Position numbers and translations under genes: made by a program. A stretch of 64,000 bases of DNA from Perkinsus olseni (Eukaryota; Perkinsozoa; Perkinsida; Perkinsidae). Below, piece by piece: positions 8,573 to 19,661 of the stretch (position 1 is its first letter; each line of letters starts with the position of its first letter). Under the pieces are notes generated by a model. That model had not been told where the DNA came from and ran no database searches. It worked only from the letters and a program-made list of their open reading frames with translations. The stretch spans positions 1 through 64,000 of the forward strand of contig JABANP010000287.1 of the NCBI GenBank assembly GCA_013115135.1, given 5' to 3'.

Positions 8573-11500
8573 TCATCCGCAATTGTTATTCATGTTGGAT
8601 GCGCGCCCTACCTTTTCTCGGCTGTTTACATAGTCCGCATTTTGGCCCAAAATTTTTGGGCCTGAAGATACCGTTTCGCCTGGCATTTGCTTCTTGTCTG
8701 GGACGGACGTAGGAGGTGGAGGCGGAACGAGTGGCTTGGGCGGTAACCGAGGAGCCGTGGCCTGGCTTGGCTCAGCTGGGGTAATAGGCTTCGTACCAGA
8801 CGAAAGTACATTCTCCATGTGGGTACGACGAGCAGCCGTGACCCTGTCGGGAACCCGGGCTACTGCTGAGGCCAATTCTGCCTTTCGCTTTGTTATATAC
8901 TGTTCTATATGCAGTCGTGAGGTATCCAGTAAAGGGGTAGCTGGAGTCTCATTTTTTTGTTCAAGAAACCACATGTAGTACTGCTTATGTACCTCGTCGG
9001 CATTCTGTTCGCCGTACTGCTCTATGAGGCCGTCGATCTTGACGCGCATCTGTAATGTATATCGCTCCGGCGGCACCTTGTCCAAGAAGTTGGTATTGCG
9101 ACCAAACATCCGCAGTTTGGATATACGGCGGGCAGTACTGGAGTTACCGGTCCGCTGCAGATGGCGCTCTCGTCGGACTACGTCGTTATTGTCATGCTCG
9201 ACGTCAAGGATCTCTATCACTCTATCGATTGAAAGCTCCGTAGCATCCATTTCGAACCCATGGATATCTTCGCTGGCTGCCACCGTCTCAGCTGGGCTTC
9301 CTTTCCTGGCCTCATGCAATTCCGCTTCGAGCAGTTCCTTCCGGAGCGCAGCTGTGTACTCCAGAGCGAAACTTTCCCCTAACATCAAGCTGTCAGAAGG
9401 ACTCAGCTTATTGGCCTCTTACCCGTTTCTGCGGCATTGAGAACAAGATGCGGATACAGGCCCCCCTCGGTATTCGAGGTATGGCGCAGTCGTTGAAGAA
9501 TATCGTTGTCAAGAAGGGGGTACACGTTCTTGACCCCGTCAACTTTCCTCCTGGTTTTTCGGTTATGACGCGTTATTCCATCGATGACCAGTGCTTGTGT
9601 CGCAATATCCCCCACGTTCGATCCACTCAAGTAACTAGCCTGCAGACCGTGTATCCCCTCCAACTGGCTGCTTCCCGCGGTAACACTTGTATGACATCAA
9701 GGGGGCCTCTTTTTCCCTTGGAAGTGGACGATGCCTGCCTCTTCATACAAAGGGATACCCTCGGGATCGCTCAGGCATCCCCCGTACGTGGTGCATCTGG
9801 TTCTTCAGACATCTCTCGAAGCCATCCGGACCAGGTGGAAGAAGCATCTCACCTTCCCAAACGACATTTCGCGCGCTGTCTACGACACTCATAATTCGAG
9901 CCTCCAGCTCCTGTTTTTCCGGGATTTGCCTTCTGACGAACCGGTAGAGCAACCCAGGATTTTTCTTCAATTTGTTTGCCGCTTCGCTTGGGTCAGCGAA
10001 GCCAAACGCCACCATTATGGCTTCGATCAGAAGCCGCATATCTTCTTCATTCACTTTAAACAGCGCCTGAATGAATGTGAACACATATTACCATAGGGCT
10101 GATATGGCGTTCTACAAATATTCTAAATTACACTGTTATACTGCTATCATGCCGTTCTACACTGTTATACTGCTATCATGCCGTTCTACACTGTTATACT
10201 GCTGTCATGCCATTCTACACTGTTATACTGCTATCATGCCGTTCTACACTGTTATACTGCTATCATGCCGTTCTACACTGTTATGCTGTTATCATGCCGT
10301 TCTATCAGATATTCTTAATTACACTGTTATACTGCTATCATGCCGTTCTACACTGTTATATTAGTATAACTAGCAGTATAACTTATACTGCTAGCAAGCT
10401 GATCTACACTGTTATACTGCTACTATGCCGTACTATCAAACAATCATACTGTTATACTACTATAATCTAGATAATCTCAGCTCCTTACTCTTGACATTTC
10501 TTTCATGAACTGTCCATGGCCTGGATGCGTAGTGCGGCTGCAGCTCTTCGAAAACCTCCAGAGAAAATGAAAGGGGTCCAATCTTGTTATGATACCCGGA
10601 AACACGCCCTTTAACATAGAGGCGGACCCACCGGTACCACAACAAGATTTATCAAGATAAATCAGCTGAGGATATGGCAGCTGTAGCGAATCTAGCCGCC
10701 TTCGAAGACCCTCATACAGCCCCCTTCACCTGCGCATCACCGTCAGTCTCAGTGAAGGCGTGGGTCAGGACTTCCCCAACCTCGTTCATCACAGAGTACG
10801 ACCATTTGACGCCAGCACTAGGATCAACCTTTCCTGCCAGCGGCCGTGTATGATCAGCGCGAAGGATCCGGCCGGACAGGGCACCCAGCTCTTGCGCCAA
10901 CCCTTTCTGCTTGTCTTTCCCTGTATGCTCCAGTGTAAGTATCCTCAAACTCTCCCTCGTCATCGATCCCCCAAGACACGTCGTACAGCGGAACCTTTCT
11001 CCCCAAGACGTGAAAGATTCCTGTGCGAGAGACCACTTTTTCTCGGCCCTAGTGCGACGTGCCCAGTTCGACAGAATGTTATGGTTAGGGTTCTTGATGC
11101 ACGGCAGAGCGTTCGACGGATCCTCCGGACATCTCAGCTTCGCCCAAACACTGTTTTGAAGCCGCCAGAAGAAAAAGGGCCATAACTGATACTTACGCAG
11201 GTTGGGTGTAACTTCGAGCGATCCGTCTGGGGGATAGAACCAGCCCCCTGGATGATCATGTGGAAGGTCGTCGACAACTGCCCTCATCCATGCCTCCTGA
11301 GCTTCTGTTGTTCCGGGCCATCGCTTATCCCCTTCGATGAATGGTATCTTCGGCAGGGAGGGGTCGTCTAAGGCTTCCCATAAGGTTCTTGACAGGGCAG
11401 ACTTGCCCCTAAAACGGCCATCATTTGTGGACTTGTACCGGCAATCTACAACAGGAGGGTCGTTTCCCCTGTTGCTGGGAGTTTCCGCTGGGTACCACTT

Positions 11501-11677
11501 AGGGTGGAACCTGTCGGCTGGGGTTTGGCAGCCTCCTTTTTCTGGACTAGGGACTTCCCCGGCAATAGTCTTCGGTGGCTCGTGTATCGGTTCATACTGC
11601 TCGAGATCCTCTAGCAAAGAACGCCGCACAGCGGGATCATGGACTCCGAGTCTATTCAATTCAATTTGGGGATTCAC
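8573..11677 (-). pseudogene. DUF6729/DDE transposase, frameshifted
   Basis: The N-terminal 321 residues (11677-10712) contain WPFFFWRLQNSVWAKLRCP, then a second Cys pair (CTTC) and ILRADHTRPLAGKV followed by SYSVMNEVGEVLTHAF. This matches the DUF6729 zinc-binding region and the first catalytic Asp block of the DDE transposases that carry it. The chain continues at 10084-9743 (PSEAANKLKKNPGLL, ending HHVRG), at 9663-9403 (EGIHGLQASYLSGSN) and at 9388-8573 (coiled, Pro-rich tail). Frame changes and a 29-bp minisatellite (10132-10450) separate the pieces, so this copy is inactive. Family assignment is from remembered motif layout. Confidence 0.65.
10132..10450. repeat. 29-bp minisatellite
   Basis: Copies of ACTGTTATACTGCTATCATG plus CCGTTCTAC start at 10132, 10161, 10190, 10219, 10248 and 10277, then become irregular to about 10450. 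It lies between two parts of the transposase. Confidence 0.9.
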
Positions 11678-11924
11678 GGAGTTAATGACCCGATATTGGC
11701 CATCCCCACCTCAGGAATTTTTTCGCTGGGACTTCGTGAGAGGCCCGTGTTGGGCATCTACTTTTTCTCCCCATGAAAATGAAGAATGCCCCGACCTTGC
11801 GTGGAAGCTCGTCGTAGAACCGCTCATATGTCCAATCCGCGTCTTTCCGAAACCCAAACTCCACTTATTGCATCGAGTGTAATCCCATTCTTCCGAGCGA
11901 GGGGTTGTAGCCGGAGGTGGTCGG

Positions 11925-12176
11925 CTAGAGGCCGATTGCTTGGGGTCTCGTTTTTTCTTGTCTTGCTTCTTCGAATTTGTTCCTGATCATAGGCCTCAGG
12001 GTTCCGACCAGCATTTCTAAATAGAAGGCATCAGTCCGTTCCTCACCTGCGCTGGTGCCCGCATTTGACGCTTGACTTGTTTGAATGGCTCTCATAAAAG
12101 GGTCTCTTTGGCCTTGGAGAGCTTCTCGTTCTTCTGCAGCACGCTGTGCTTTAGATGGTCTCCCCCTACCCGGCAT
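11925..12176 (-). CDS. short basic frame upstream of the transposase
   Basis: An 83-residue frame beginning MPGRGRPSKAQRAAEER, with an AT-hook-like GRGRPSK start, ends about 250 bases before the transposase frame on the same strand. It may be the transposase N-terminus separated by an intron or frameshift. Bases 12181-12600 show no gene. Confidence 0.4.
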   Translation of the reverse strand: MPGRGRPSKAQRAAEEREALQGQRDPFMRAIQTSQASNAGTSAGEERTDAFYLEMLVGTLRPMIRNKFEEARQEKTRPQAIGL

Positions 12177-12635
12177 TTTGGTCGGTGAAAGTTTTACTTA
12201 TCAACTAACTGAAGCGGAATTGTGCTGGAATGCCAACCAAAGGCACTGCTAGTCGGGCGGTAGTCACGCTCGCTCGCCCGTGGCGCGTCGCGGAACGCGT
12301 CACGGCGTCGCACGTGTCCGCAAAAGCCAGCACCTTTCAGACTCTTTTCACATGATCAAAGTCTTCCAAAGACAAGAATGAAATGAGTTCAACACCCGGC
12401 TATTTGATTCTACCGAGAGAATTGGAAAACCTGGTAAAGGAACGAAGAAAAGCTTACATTTGGTCTAAAGGCTGGTCTAGCGGTGGCCTAGCCAACGATA
12501 AAACTCAATTTCTGGGCATCCAGGGCACCTTCAAGAAAACCGAAATTATAATGAAATAGAGGACTCCGCACTCCATTTCATGTAAAAAAATCGCCTTCTA
12601 AAGTGCCTTGGTGGTTTTTTTATTGTCTCTTTCCC

Positions 12636-12707
12636 GTCTCGGTGGTCTAGCACAAACAATGGCGCTTGGGTGGCGAGAGGTCTCGAGTTCGATTCTCGAC
12701 TCAGCCC
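12636..12707 (+). pseudogene. tRNA-Pro-like copy at array edge, divergent 5' half
   Basis: The 3' half is consensus (T-arm perfect), but the 5' half (GTCTCGGTGGTCTAGCACAA) and the anticodon arm (GCGCTTGGGTGGCGAG) are divergent. A close relative lies at 26615-26686. Confidence 0.55.
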
Positions 12708-12807
12708 ACGATTAGGTGTCTTGCTACTGAGCACGGCCTATATAGTAGACGGGCATTTAAGATCACGGAGCTCACCGGGACCACGGAATGAGATGTCTCT
12801 CCAGCTC

Positions 12808-12881
12808 GCTGGAATGGTCTAGTTGGTTATGATGACTGCCTAACACGCAGTAGGTCCCGAGTTCGATTCTCGGTTCCAGTA
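12808..12881 (+). tRNA. tRNA-Val(AAC) copy
   Basis: Consensus stems, anticodon AAC, type A spacer with TTTT follows. Confidence 0.8.
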
Positions 12882-13010
12882 TTGCACCATCATTCGAAAT
12901 ATGCGTCAGATCATGCGCCGTTTTGGAGTTGCTACCGCGTCTTCGAATGCGGACGGTTTCTAGCGACTGCTCCTGGGGCACCGAAGCCCCTGCTACGTAC
13001 TCGCCGGTAT

Positions 13011-13082
13011 GGCTGTGTGGTCTAGTGGTATGATTCTCGCTTCGGGTGCGAGAGGTCTCGAGTTCGATTCTCGACTCAGCCC
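13011..13082 (+). tRNA. tRNA-Pro(CGG) consensus copy
   Basis: All elements at consensus, including a perfect T stem TCGAG/CTCGA. Acceptor has the family-wide T-T mismatch at pair 6:67. Confidence 0.75.
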
Positions 13083-13182
13083 GCGATTAGGTGTCTTGCT
13101 GCTGAGCACGGCCTATATAGTAGACAGGCATTCAAGATCACGGAGCTCAGCGGGACCACGGAATGAGATGTCTTTTCAGTTT

Positions 13183-13256
13183 GCTGGAATGGTCTAGTTG
13201 GTTATGACGACTGCCTCACACGCAGTAGGTCCCGAGTTCGACTCTCGGTCCCAGTA
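13183..13256 (+). tRNA. tRNA-Val(CAC) copy
   Basis: Anticodon loop CTCACAC instead of CTAACAC gives CAC, a different Val isoacceptor. Otherwise consensus. Confidence 0.7.
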
Positions 13257-13386
13257 TTGCACCATCATTCGAAATATGCATTAGATCATGCGTCGAGTTG
13301 GAGTTGCTACGGCGTCTTCGGAGGCGCACGGCTTCTAGCGACAGACACATAAGCGCGCAAGCCCTCCTCTATGAATTGCTTTTTGT

Positions 13387-13458
13387 GGCTGTGTGTTCTA
13401 GTGCTATGATTCTCGCTTCGGGTACGAGAGGTCTCGAGTCCGATTCTCGACTCAGCCC
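13387..13458 (+). tRNA. tRNA-Pro(CGG)-like copy, altered box A
   Basis: TGTTCTAGTGCTATG in the D-arm, otherwise consensus. T-run directly upstream. Confidence 0.5.
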
Positions 13459-13560
13459 GCGATTAGGTGTTTTTGCTGCTGAGCACGGCCTATATAGTAG
13501 ACGGGCATTTTAAGATCACGGAGCTCACCGGGACCACGGAATGAGATGTCACTTCAGCTT

Positions 13561-13635
13561 GCTGGAATGGTCTAGTTGGTTATGACGACTGCCCTAACAC
13601 GCAGTAGGTCCCGAGTTCGACTCTCGGTCCCAGTA
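13561..13635 (+). pseudogene. tRNA-Val-like copy with extra base in anticodon loop
   Basis: Anticodon region reads GCCCTAACAC, one base longer than consensus. Confidence 0.6.
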
Positions 13636-13764
13636 TTGCACCATCATTCGAAATATGCATTAGATCATGCGTCGAGTTGGAGTTGCTACGGCGTCTTCGG
13701 AGGCGCACGGCTTCTAGCGACTGCTTCTGGGGCACCGAAGCCCTTGCTACATACACGCCGGTGT

Positions 13765-13835
13765 GGCTGTGGCCCTAGTGGTATGATTCTCGCTTCGGGT
13801 GCGAGAGGTCTCGAGTCCGATTCTCAACTCAGCCC
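13765..13835 (+). pseudogene. tRNA-Pro-like copy with deletion in the D-arm
   Basis: GGCTGTGGCCCTAG replaces GGCTGTGTGGTCTAG, and the T stem has a mismatch. Confidence 0.6.
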
Positions 13836-13936
13836 GCGATCAGCTGTCTTGCTGCTGAGCTCTACCTATATAGTAGACGGGCATTTAAGATCACTGGAGC
13901 TCACCGGGACCACGGAATGAGATGTCACTTCAGCTT

Positions 13937-14010
13937 GCTGGAATGGTCTAGTTGGTTATGACGACTGCCTAACACGCAGTAGGTCCCGAGTTCGATTCTC
14001 GGTTCCAGTA
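13937..14010 (+). tRNA. tRNA-Val(AAC) copy
   Basis: Consensus cloverleaf with discriminator A; type A spacer follows. Confidence 0.8.
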
Positions 14011-14139
14011 TCGCACCATCATTCAGAAATATGCGTCAGAACATGCGCCGTTTTGGAGTTGCTACCGCGTCTTCGAATGCGGACGGTTTCTAGCGACTGC
14101 TCCTGAGGCACCGAAGCCCTGCTACGTACTCGCCGGTAT

Positions 14140-14210
14140 GGCTGTGTGGTCTAGTGGTATGATTCTCGCTTCGGGTGCGAGAGGTCTCGAGTCGATTCTC
14201 AACTCAGCCC
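14140..14210 (+). pseudogene. tRNA-Pro-like copy missing one T-loop base
   Basis: T-arm reads TCGAGTCGATTCTCAA, one base short and mispaired. Confidence 0.55.
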
Positions 14211-14310
14211 GCGATCAGCTGTCTTGCTGCTGAGCTCTACCTATATAGTAGACGGGCATTTAAGATCACGGAGCTCACCGGGACCACGGAATGAGATGTC
14301 ACTTCAGCTT

Positions 14311-14378
14311 GCTGGAATGGTCTAGTTGGTTATGACGACTGCCTAACTACGCAGTAGGTCCCGAGTTCGATTCTCGGT
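14311..14378 (+). pseudogene. tRNA-Val-like copy split by a 1.57-kb insert
   Basis: The gene runs to CTCGGT in the T stem and stops. GGTTCCAGTA, its 3' end, reappears at 15946. It also has an extra T in the anticodon loop. Confidence 0.8.
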
Positions 14379-15945
14379 GAAGGGAGGTTCCCAGCCCAAT
14401 GTCGTGGCGGAGTGGGGAGGGTCCCACGTAGCCTCTGCCTGTGACGCCGCAGTACTATTCGGAACACGCAACTCCGATGTCGATTTTTTTGCTGCTACCC
14501 TACCGATTTTTCCTGTAAATTTCTGACGACACGTGGAATGAGGTATGAAGGTCCCCAGTTGGTTTTGCTGTAGTCTGGGAAAACTCTGCAAGTGCTTCAA
14601 CCATACGATACGAGTACAGGGGCGAGGCGCTCTTTTCGCTGGCCCGGTGACGCAGGGCTCTACTCCGGCTGCCATATTTCGGCACCACCGTAGTGACGTT
14701 TTTCATGATTTTTTGCTGCAGCGCGCATCAAGCAACCACCCCATTCAATATGAAGCTTATGTCATCAAGTTCATGACAACAACCGTTGTTGAACAACGTC
14801 ACAAGTTAGTAGAGTCGATGAGGGACGACAGTTCTGCAGGGGCCCATGCTACATACTACAGCTGCGCACTATGCTATACCCTTTGGCCAACACGGTCACT
14901 GTTTGAACCAAATCATAGATGTTTACTATTTTTAATATCACCACTTATTAACTGCACTTACCTTCTTCCTCTCCCCAGCTATCTCTCACTTTCAGGGAAA
15001 AGCCAATGGCTCCGGGCCCCAAGGGGGCTGAGCTCCTGTGAGTCAATTCGCTAATGATAAGCGGCTAGTCCTCAGTTGTCTACCCTTCGGTCTCCGTCTT
15101 CCTTCAACCACCGTTCATCTCCATCGTTATCAACTCATGTCCGTCAACAACAAAACATTGAGCGGACATCCTGTTAATGCATCACATGCCTGCGCAGTGG
15201 AGTGTTCTCCCCATGGTTATTTCATGGCTCAACGGTGGACTGCTGTGGGTCATCACTGATGACTCATCAGAGTCAATTGATCGGACGAGCTTCCCATACA
15301 ATGAAGTGCTCCACTAACCAGGCTCACTATGTTGATACATCCGTGAGCCCTTTCGCGGCGGACCTCTGACTCGCTGACAACAGGGACTTTCATGCCGGTC
15401 GCATGGTATTTAGTTACAGTTATCCCTGTATTGCCGACCCTGTACAATATATCAGCTCGCTGATCAGCTCCCCCGTATTCGAAAGCCCAACCGGGTCCGC
15501 CTTGCCACATGGAGACTATTCATCTCCCCCTTCGTCTCTAGCTTTGGTCGAGATAGTTGATGTTGCTCATACCGTAGAGTTGGGAAAGGATTCTTGTCGA
15601 CCTGCTGTGCCCGGCGCTCCCGAGCGATCGTGGGGCGCCGGGCACAGCTTCATTACGTAGTACTTGAAAGGGAGGAAAGGGGTCCACAATCGCGGCGCCT
15701 CTTCGGAGAAAAATCTGTGACACTATACAGCCAACCGGCAGCTTATACATCGGTCCAATAGTCTATCTTGATATGCACAATATTTAGTGTATCGGGCACA
15801 CTGTGCACATTCTCGGCATTCACTCTCATGTGGGATTTGTTTCACGATCCAAAGACCCATGGTCTTTCCGCGAACGTAAAATGAGGGGTAAACTACTTTC
15901 TCCGCCTTCATCTCTGGCGCCGTGACAAGTAGCCCTAGGCATCTA
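14379..15945. mobile_element. 1.57-kb insert inside a tRNA-Val, unclassified
   Basis: Bounded by CTCGGT on the left and GGTTCCAG on the right, consistent with a 3-base GGT target duplication. I see no clear terminal repeats and no complete protein. A short frame near 15085 has PFGLR, faintly like a reverse transcriptase block, but too short to use. The insert contains a strong hairpin at 15604-15648. Confidence 0.6.
15604..15648. other. long GC-rich inverted repeat
   Basis: GCTGTGCCCGGCGCTCCC and, after ten bases, GGGGCGCCGGGCACAGC pair over about 17 bp with one bulge. No T-run follows. Confidence 0.7.
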
Positions 15946-16084
15946 GGTTCCAGTATCGCACCATCATTCGAAATATGCGTCAGAACATGCGCCATTTTGG
16001 AGTTGCTACCGCGTCTTCGAATGCGGACGGTTTCTAGCGACTGCTCCTGGGGGCACCGAAGCCCTGCTACGTACTCGCCGGTAT

Positions 16085-16156
16085 GGCTGTGTGGTCTAGT
16101 GGTATGATTCTCGCTTCGGGTGCGAGAGGTCTCGAGTCCGATTCTCAACTCAGCCC
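16085..16156 (+). tRNA. tRNA-Pro(CGG) copy
   Basis: Consensus except for one T-stem mismatch (CTCAA). Confidence 0.65.
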
Positions 16157-16257
16157 GCGATCAGCTGTCTTGCTGCTGAGCTCTACCTATATAGTAGACG
16201 GGCATTTTAAGATCACGGAGCTCACCGGGACCACGGAATGAGATGTCACTTCAGCTT

Positions 16258-16331
16258 GCTGGAATGGTCTAGTTGGTTATGACGACTGCCTAACACGCAG
16301 TAGGTCCCGAGTTCGATTCTCGGTTCCAGTA
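16258..16331 (+). tRNA. tRNA-Val(AAC) copy
   Basis: Consensus cloverleaf; type A spacer with TTTT. Confidence 0.8.
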
Positions 16332-16460
16332 TTGCACCATCATTCGAAATATGCGTCAGAACATGCGCCGTTTTGGAGTTGCTACCGCGTCTTCGAATGC
16401 GGACGGTTTCTAGCGACTGCTCCTGGGGCACCGAAGCCCCTGCTACGTACTCGCCGGTAT

Positions 16461-16532
16461 GGCTGTGTGGTCTAGTGGTATGATTCTCGCTTTGGGTGCG
16501 AGAGGTCTCGAGTTCGATTCTCGACTCAGCCC
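16461..16532 (+). tRNA. tRNA-Pro(TGG) copy
   Basis: Anticodon loop TTTGGGT gives TGG, and the T stem is perfect. Only TGG copy with a consensus body. Confidence 0.7.
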
Positions 16533-16587
16533 ACGATTAGGTGTCTTGCTGCTGAGCACGGCCTATATAGTGGACGGGCATTCAAGA

Positions 16588-16765
16588 CGCGCTCCGCCGC
16601 ATCGCATCAGTCAACTGGGGTGTTGGGTGAGACTGTGGTGTAAATTAGCCCGAGACCCGAAGACCAGCAGACATCGCCAGGATGTCAACACACTTCGGGC
16701 CAGCGGCCAATACAACACCGCAGTCACATTGCCTGGCACGCAAGCACACAGGCAATGTCTCCCAG
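16588..16765 (-). repeat. DIRS split repeat B2
   Basis: Starts CGCGCTCCGCCGCATCG on the plus strand; near-identical to 16972-17150. Confidence 0.9.
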
Positions 16766-16781
16766 ATAACTAACCAAGGGT

Positions 16782-16967
16782 AAAGAAAAATTTCCTCGGA
16801 ACCGGCCCGGAAGACCTTCTCACGCCGGGTTCCGCTCCTTAACCACGAACGCAACATATCGTTGCTACCACTTTGGTCGATTACGGGGGCGCGCGAATAG
16901 CTCGCGCACAAACGATACTTGCTACGCTTGCTTGAACTTGCTCCAGGCAAAGCCCGGACCTTCACTC
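16782..16967 (-). repeat. DIRS split repeat A2
   Basis: Near-identical to 21988-22172, starting AAAGAAAAATTTCCTCGG on the plus strand. Confidence 0.9.
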
Positions 16968-16971
16968 AAGA

Positions 16972-17150
16972 CGCGCTCCGCCGCATCGCATCAGTCAACT
17001 GGGGTGTTGGGTGAGACTGTGGTGTAAATTAGCCCGAGACCCGAAGACCAGCAGACATCGCCAGGATGTCCAACACACTTCGGGCCAGCGGCCAATACAA
17101 CACCGCAGTCACATTGCCTGGCACGCAAGCACACAGGCAATGTCTCCCAG
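16972..17150 (-). repeat. DIRS split repeat B1
   Basis: Second copy of the 16588-16765 sequence. Confidence 0.9.
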
Positions 17151-17424
17151 CACTCACCCAACAATCCACACGTGACTGTCCCCTGGGCACTACCCGGGAT
17201 CGCCAACCCGACAAACCCTACCGTTAAACCACCCGGTGGTACCCACCGCAAGACCAGCAATCCGAGGCCACAACAACACTACTAGTGCTACACTGCTCCT
17301 GCGCTCAGGACACCGTTCAAGCAAGCGGAGGTCTAAGGATGTGTCAGAGAGCAAGCACAACACCCAAGTATTGCAAACACTATACTCCGCACAGAAGCAT
17401 CACGCTGATGCGATGTGAGTCACA

Positions 17425-18232
17425 TCAAAGACACAAAAGCCCATCACTCCGCACACGAAGCATCGGTGGTCCTCCAGAAACGGGAAGCACAACACCATGA
17501 TCGCACCAGCAAATTACGCAGGCGAGCCAAGAATTTCTGCAGCATGTCCTCTGCACTGCCGCTGTATCTCCAGGAAGTCCATACTCCTCCCAAGTTCGTG
17601 ACCTCCAGTTGCCCGCAACCCGAACCTGCTCCGCCGGAACATTGTTAGCCAGCAGGCGCAAGCGCGAACGCCTCATGCTATGGCCGGTAATGTTAGGAAT
17701 ATCCCAAGACAAAACCTTCGAAGGAAACTCGGCAGATAAGAAGGCTCGCAGCTCCTTCCCGAAAGTGGCGCTCTTTAACGAAGGAAAGATACACTCATCC
17801 CCACCCTCGACGCGTGTTCGACAAGCACTGACCAAGTAATGAGCTATGCACCACGTCCTTCTACAAAACATAAGGTCTGCCGCTCCTCGCGAGAAGCAGT
17901 CTTGGTATCGTGGAAGATTACAGAGACCAGCAACCCCTCAGGCTCGACTCCCAAGAAATGTCCGCACGAATGAGGCCGGGCAGCTGGTCGAAGCGGAGCA
18001 TAAAGATCGACGCCACCAACACGGCAGAACGAAGCTGATCACGCAAACCACCGGGAGTGAGCTGCATGTCCGCGAGAGATTGAAGGCATTCCTGACATAA
18101 AGGCGCGGCCTGCTTCTTCGGCTTGTCCTTATCCAAGAGGATACGATCAGCACTAGCCAGAGCTCGAGAAATCAGAGCCTCCCCTTCTGGTGGGATGCTC
18201 TTGCCAGTTCGAACCACACCCATCGTTCGCAC
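17425..18232 (-). pseudogene. tyrosine recombinase of the second DIRS element
   Basis: The upstream frame (18232-17918) has LVASIFMLRFDQLPGLIRAD, the region of catalytic Arg I. The next frame (17871-17425) has GHSMRRSRLRLLANNVPAEQ, a canonical HxxR box, then VAGNWRSRTWEEYGLP with the Trp and catalytic Tyr. The two lie in different frames, separated by about 45 bases, so the gene is frameshifted. Unlike the first DIRS copy, the box II His is retained. Confidence 0.8.
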
Positions 18233-18267
18233 CGCCGAAGTATACTCCCGTACTGTGCCGAAGTGAT

Positions 18268-19661
18268 CTACCGGCTCCCAGGGAGCCCCCTGTCAACCCA
18301 CGAATAAAAGAGACTAATCGCTCCGGGGTGACCGGGTTCGAAGGAGATATAGTACCAAACCCCATCTCGTAAAAACGCAGGGTGTCTGATAAGAGGCCAT
18401 AGTCCTGGGTTTAAGAGAGTACTCCAGGAGACGGGAGTTGGCTCTCGCTCGATCCTCCGGAGTCGCCGCCGTCTCTGCCGCATAAACTCGAGCAAATGAG
18501 AGGAAGTTGAGACTTCTTGGGCATCAAATACAGAGGAGCCTGTGCAAGACCCACAATCCCATTCAATCGAGTTCCTCCCCGCCAACCCAAGCAGTACTAC
18601 GTCAGAAGCAGCATAGCAGATGATGATAATACTACGAGCCGCCGTCAGGACAATGTAACAGGTTCCTGACAGGTACGTCCAACCTGACGGGGCACTAGCA
18701 AGAACCGACGCACGGGCAGATCTGCTAATCACATCAGCAGTAACATTGCGAATCCCGGCAATAGGGGGGGGGGAATCTCGCAGGGCTAGAAACCGATGCT
18801 CTAACGGATGCGGCTGCAGGGTTCTGAACGCAGAAGTCACATCGAATTCGGCCAGAGCCGATCCCGGACCCACTTCGCGCAGTAACAGACGTATCTGGGG
18901 AAGGCCGGGGTACAACGCAGCCGTCAGCATGCGTGACGCATGGTTGACCCCCGACGTCCTGTAGTTCTTGATGATACGAATCTTGCTGTGAGCGGGGTCT
19001 TTCCAGACGACATTGGCCTGACTTATCCCCAGTCCCCAATCTTCCGAACTCCGATCTATTTACAGATATTATCTTCCCGGTCTCAAGCTCACGCTGTATC
19101 TGCTCATTGGGTAGGTTAGCCATGACGCTGTCATCGGCTTGCGGACGAGAGGGAGGAGAATCACTATCAGGCAGACCTTTCCACCGTATGACCTCAGGCT
19201 CCCCTGGGCGAAGAGATTGTTCATGGAAGGCTGGCCATGTCCGCAGATCCTCGGGGAAGGGGACGCTGAGCCCCAACGGCATGCCACTCATCGCCACCGC
19301 AGCAATACCACAATCCTCAGGGCCTTCTCCTGGCCACGTGACCCTTGACTCCAGCAATCTGCCACGGATCGGCGAGATCGGTGAAGCAGACTGTAGAAGC
19401 GATTTCGGAGCTACCCAAACCCGTGGACTCCAGCAAGCGAGCGAGAGTGGCAGCTAATTGCTCGGATTCACACTCGATCCCCAATGCGACCCACTTGTTC
19501 GCCATCTCGGTCTGTTCCAACCTCGAAGCTTGCTCATAACGGAGCGGGAAATTCCGCACCTCAGGACGCCTAGCAGGCCTCCGCCTTGGCTCGGACGGCC
19601 TTCGCAAGAAACCAAGGATAGCTTCTCTTACCGTGGTGAAAATGCGATATCTCCATCCCAC
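18268..19661 (-). pseudogene. DIRS reverse transcriptase/RNase H with internal deletion
   Basis: The upstream frames (19661-19317 and 19357-18734) hold the gag/RT linker and RT fingers (NEQIQRELETGKI). The frame 18930-18268 has the motif A block EFDVTSAFRTLQPHPLEHRF and then, within 20 residues, IAGIRNVTADVISRSARAS, the C-terminal signature of the RNase H. RT motifs B and C and most of RNase H are therefore missing, and the deletion is in frame. The remaining sequence towards the recombinase is unremarkable. Confidence 0.75.

Larger units (their letters stand above)
7955..12600 (-). mobile_element. decayed DUF6729-type DDE transposon and flanking insert
   Basis: Array sequence is replaced from about 7955 to about 12600. 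On the minus strand this block reads, from right to left, a short basic N-terminal frame (12176-11925), a large DUF6729-like/DDE transposase broken into several frames (11677 to 8573) and a Cys-containing frame (8479-8078). Exact termini and target duplication were not found. The right flank (12460-12600) resembles sequence at 26505-26610, so the true element may end near 12450. Confidence 0.6.

Noticed and set aside
10132..10450. CRISPR-like array
   Set aside because: Repeats are directly adjacent with no unique spacers, in eukaryotic DNA; it is a minisatellite.
14343..15260. possible reverse transcriptase in the 1.57-kb insert
   Set aside because: Only a PFGLR-like pentapeptide is seen, with no other motif.
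5221..16600. many short protein frames repeated across the tRNA array
   Set aside because: They read through tRNA genes and spacers in recurring copies and have no independent coding signal.
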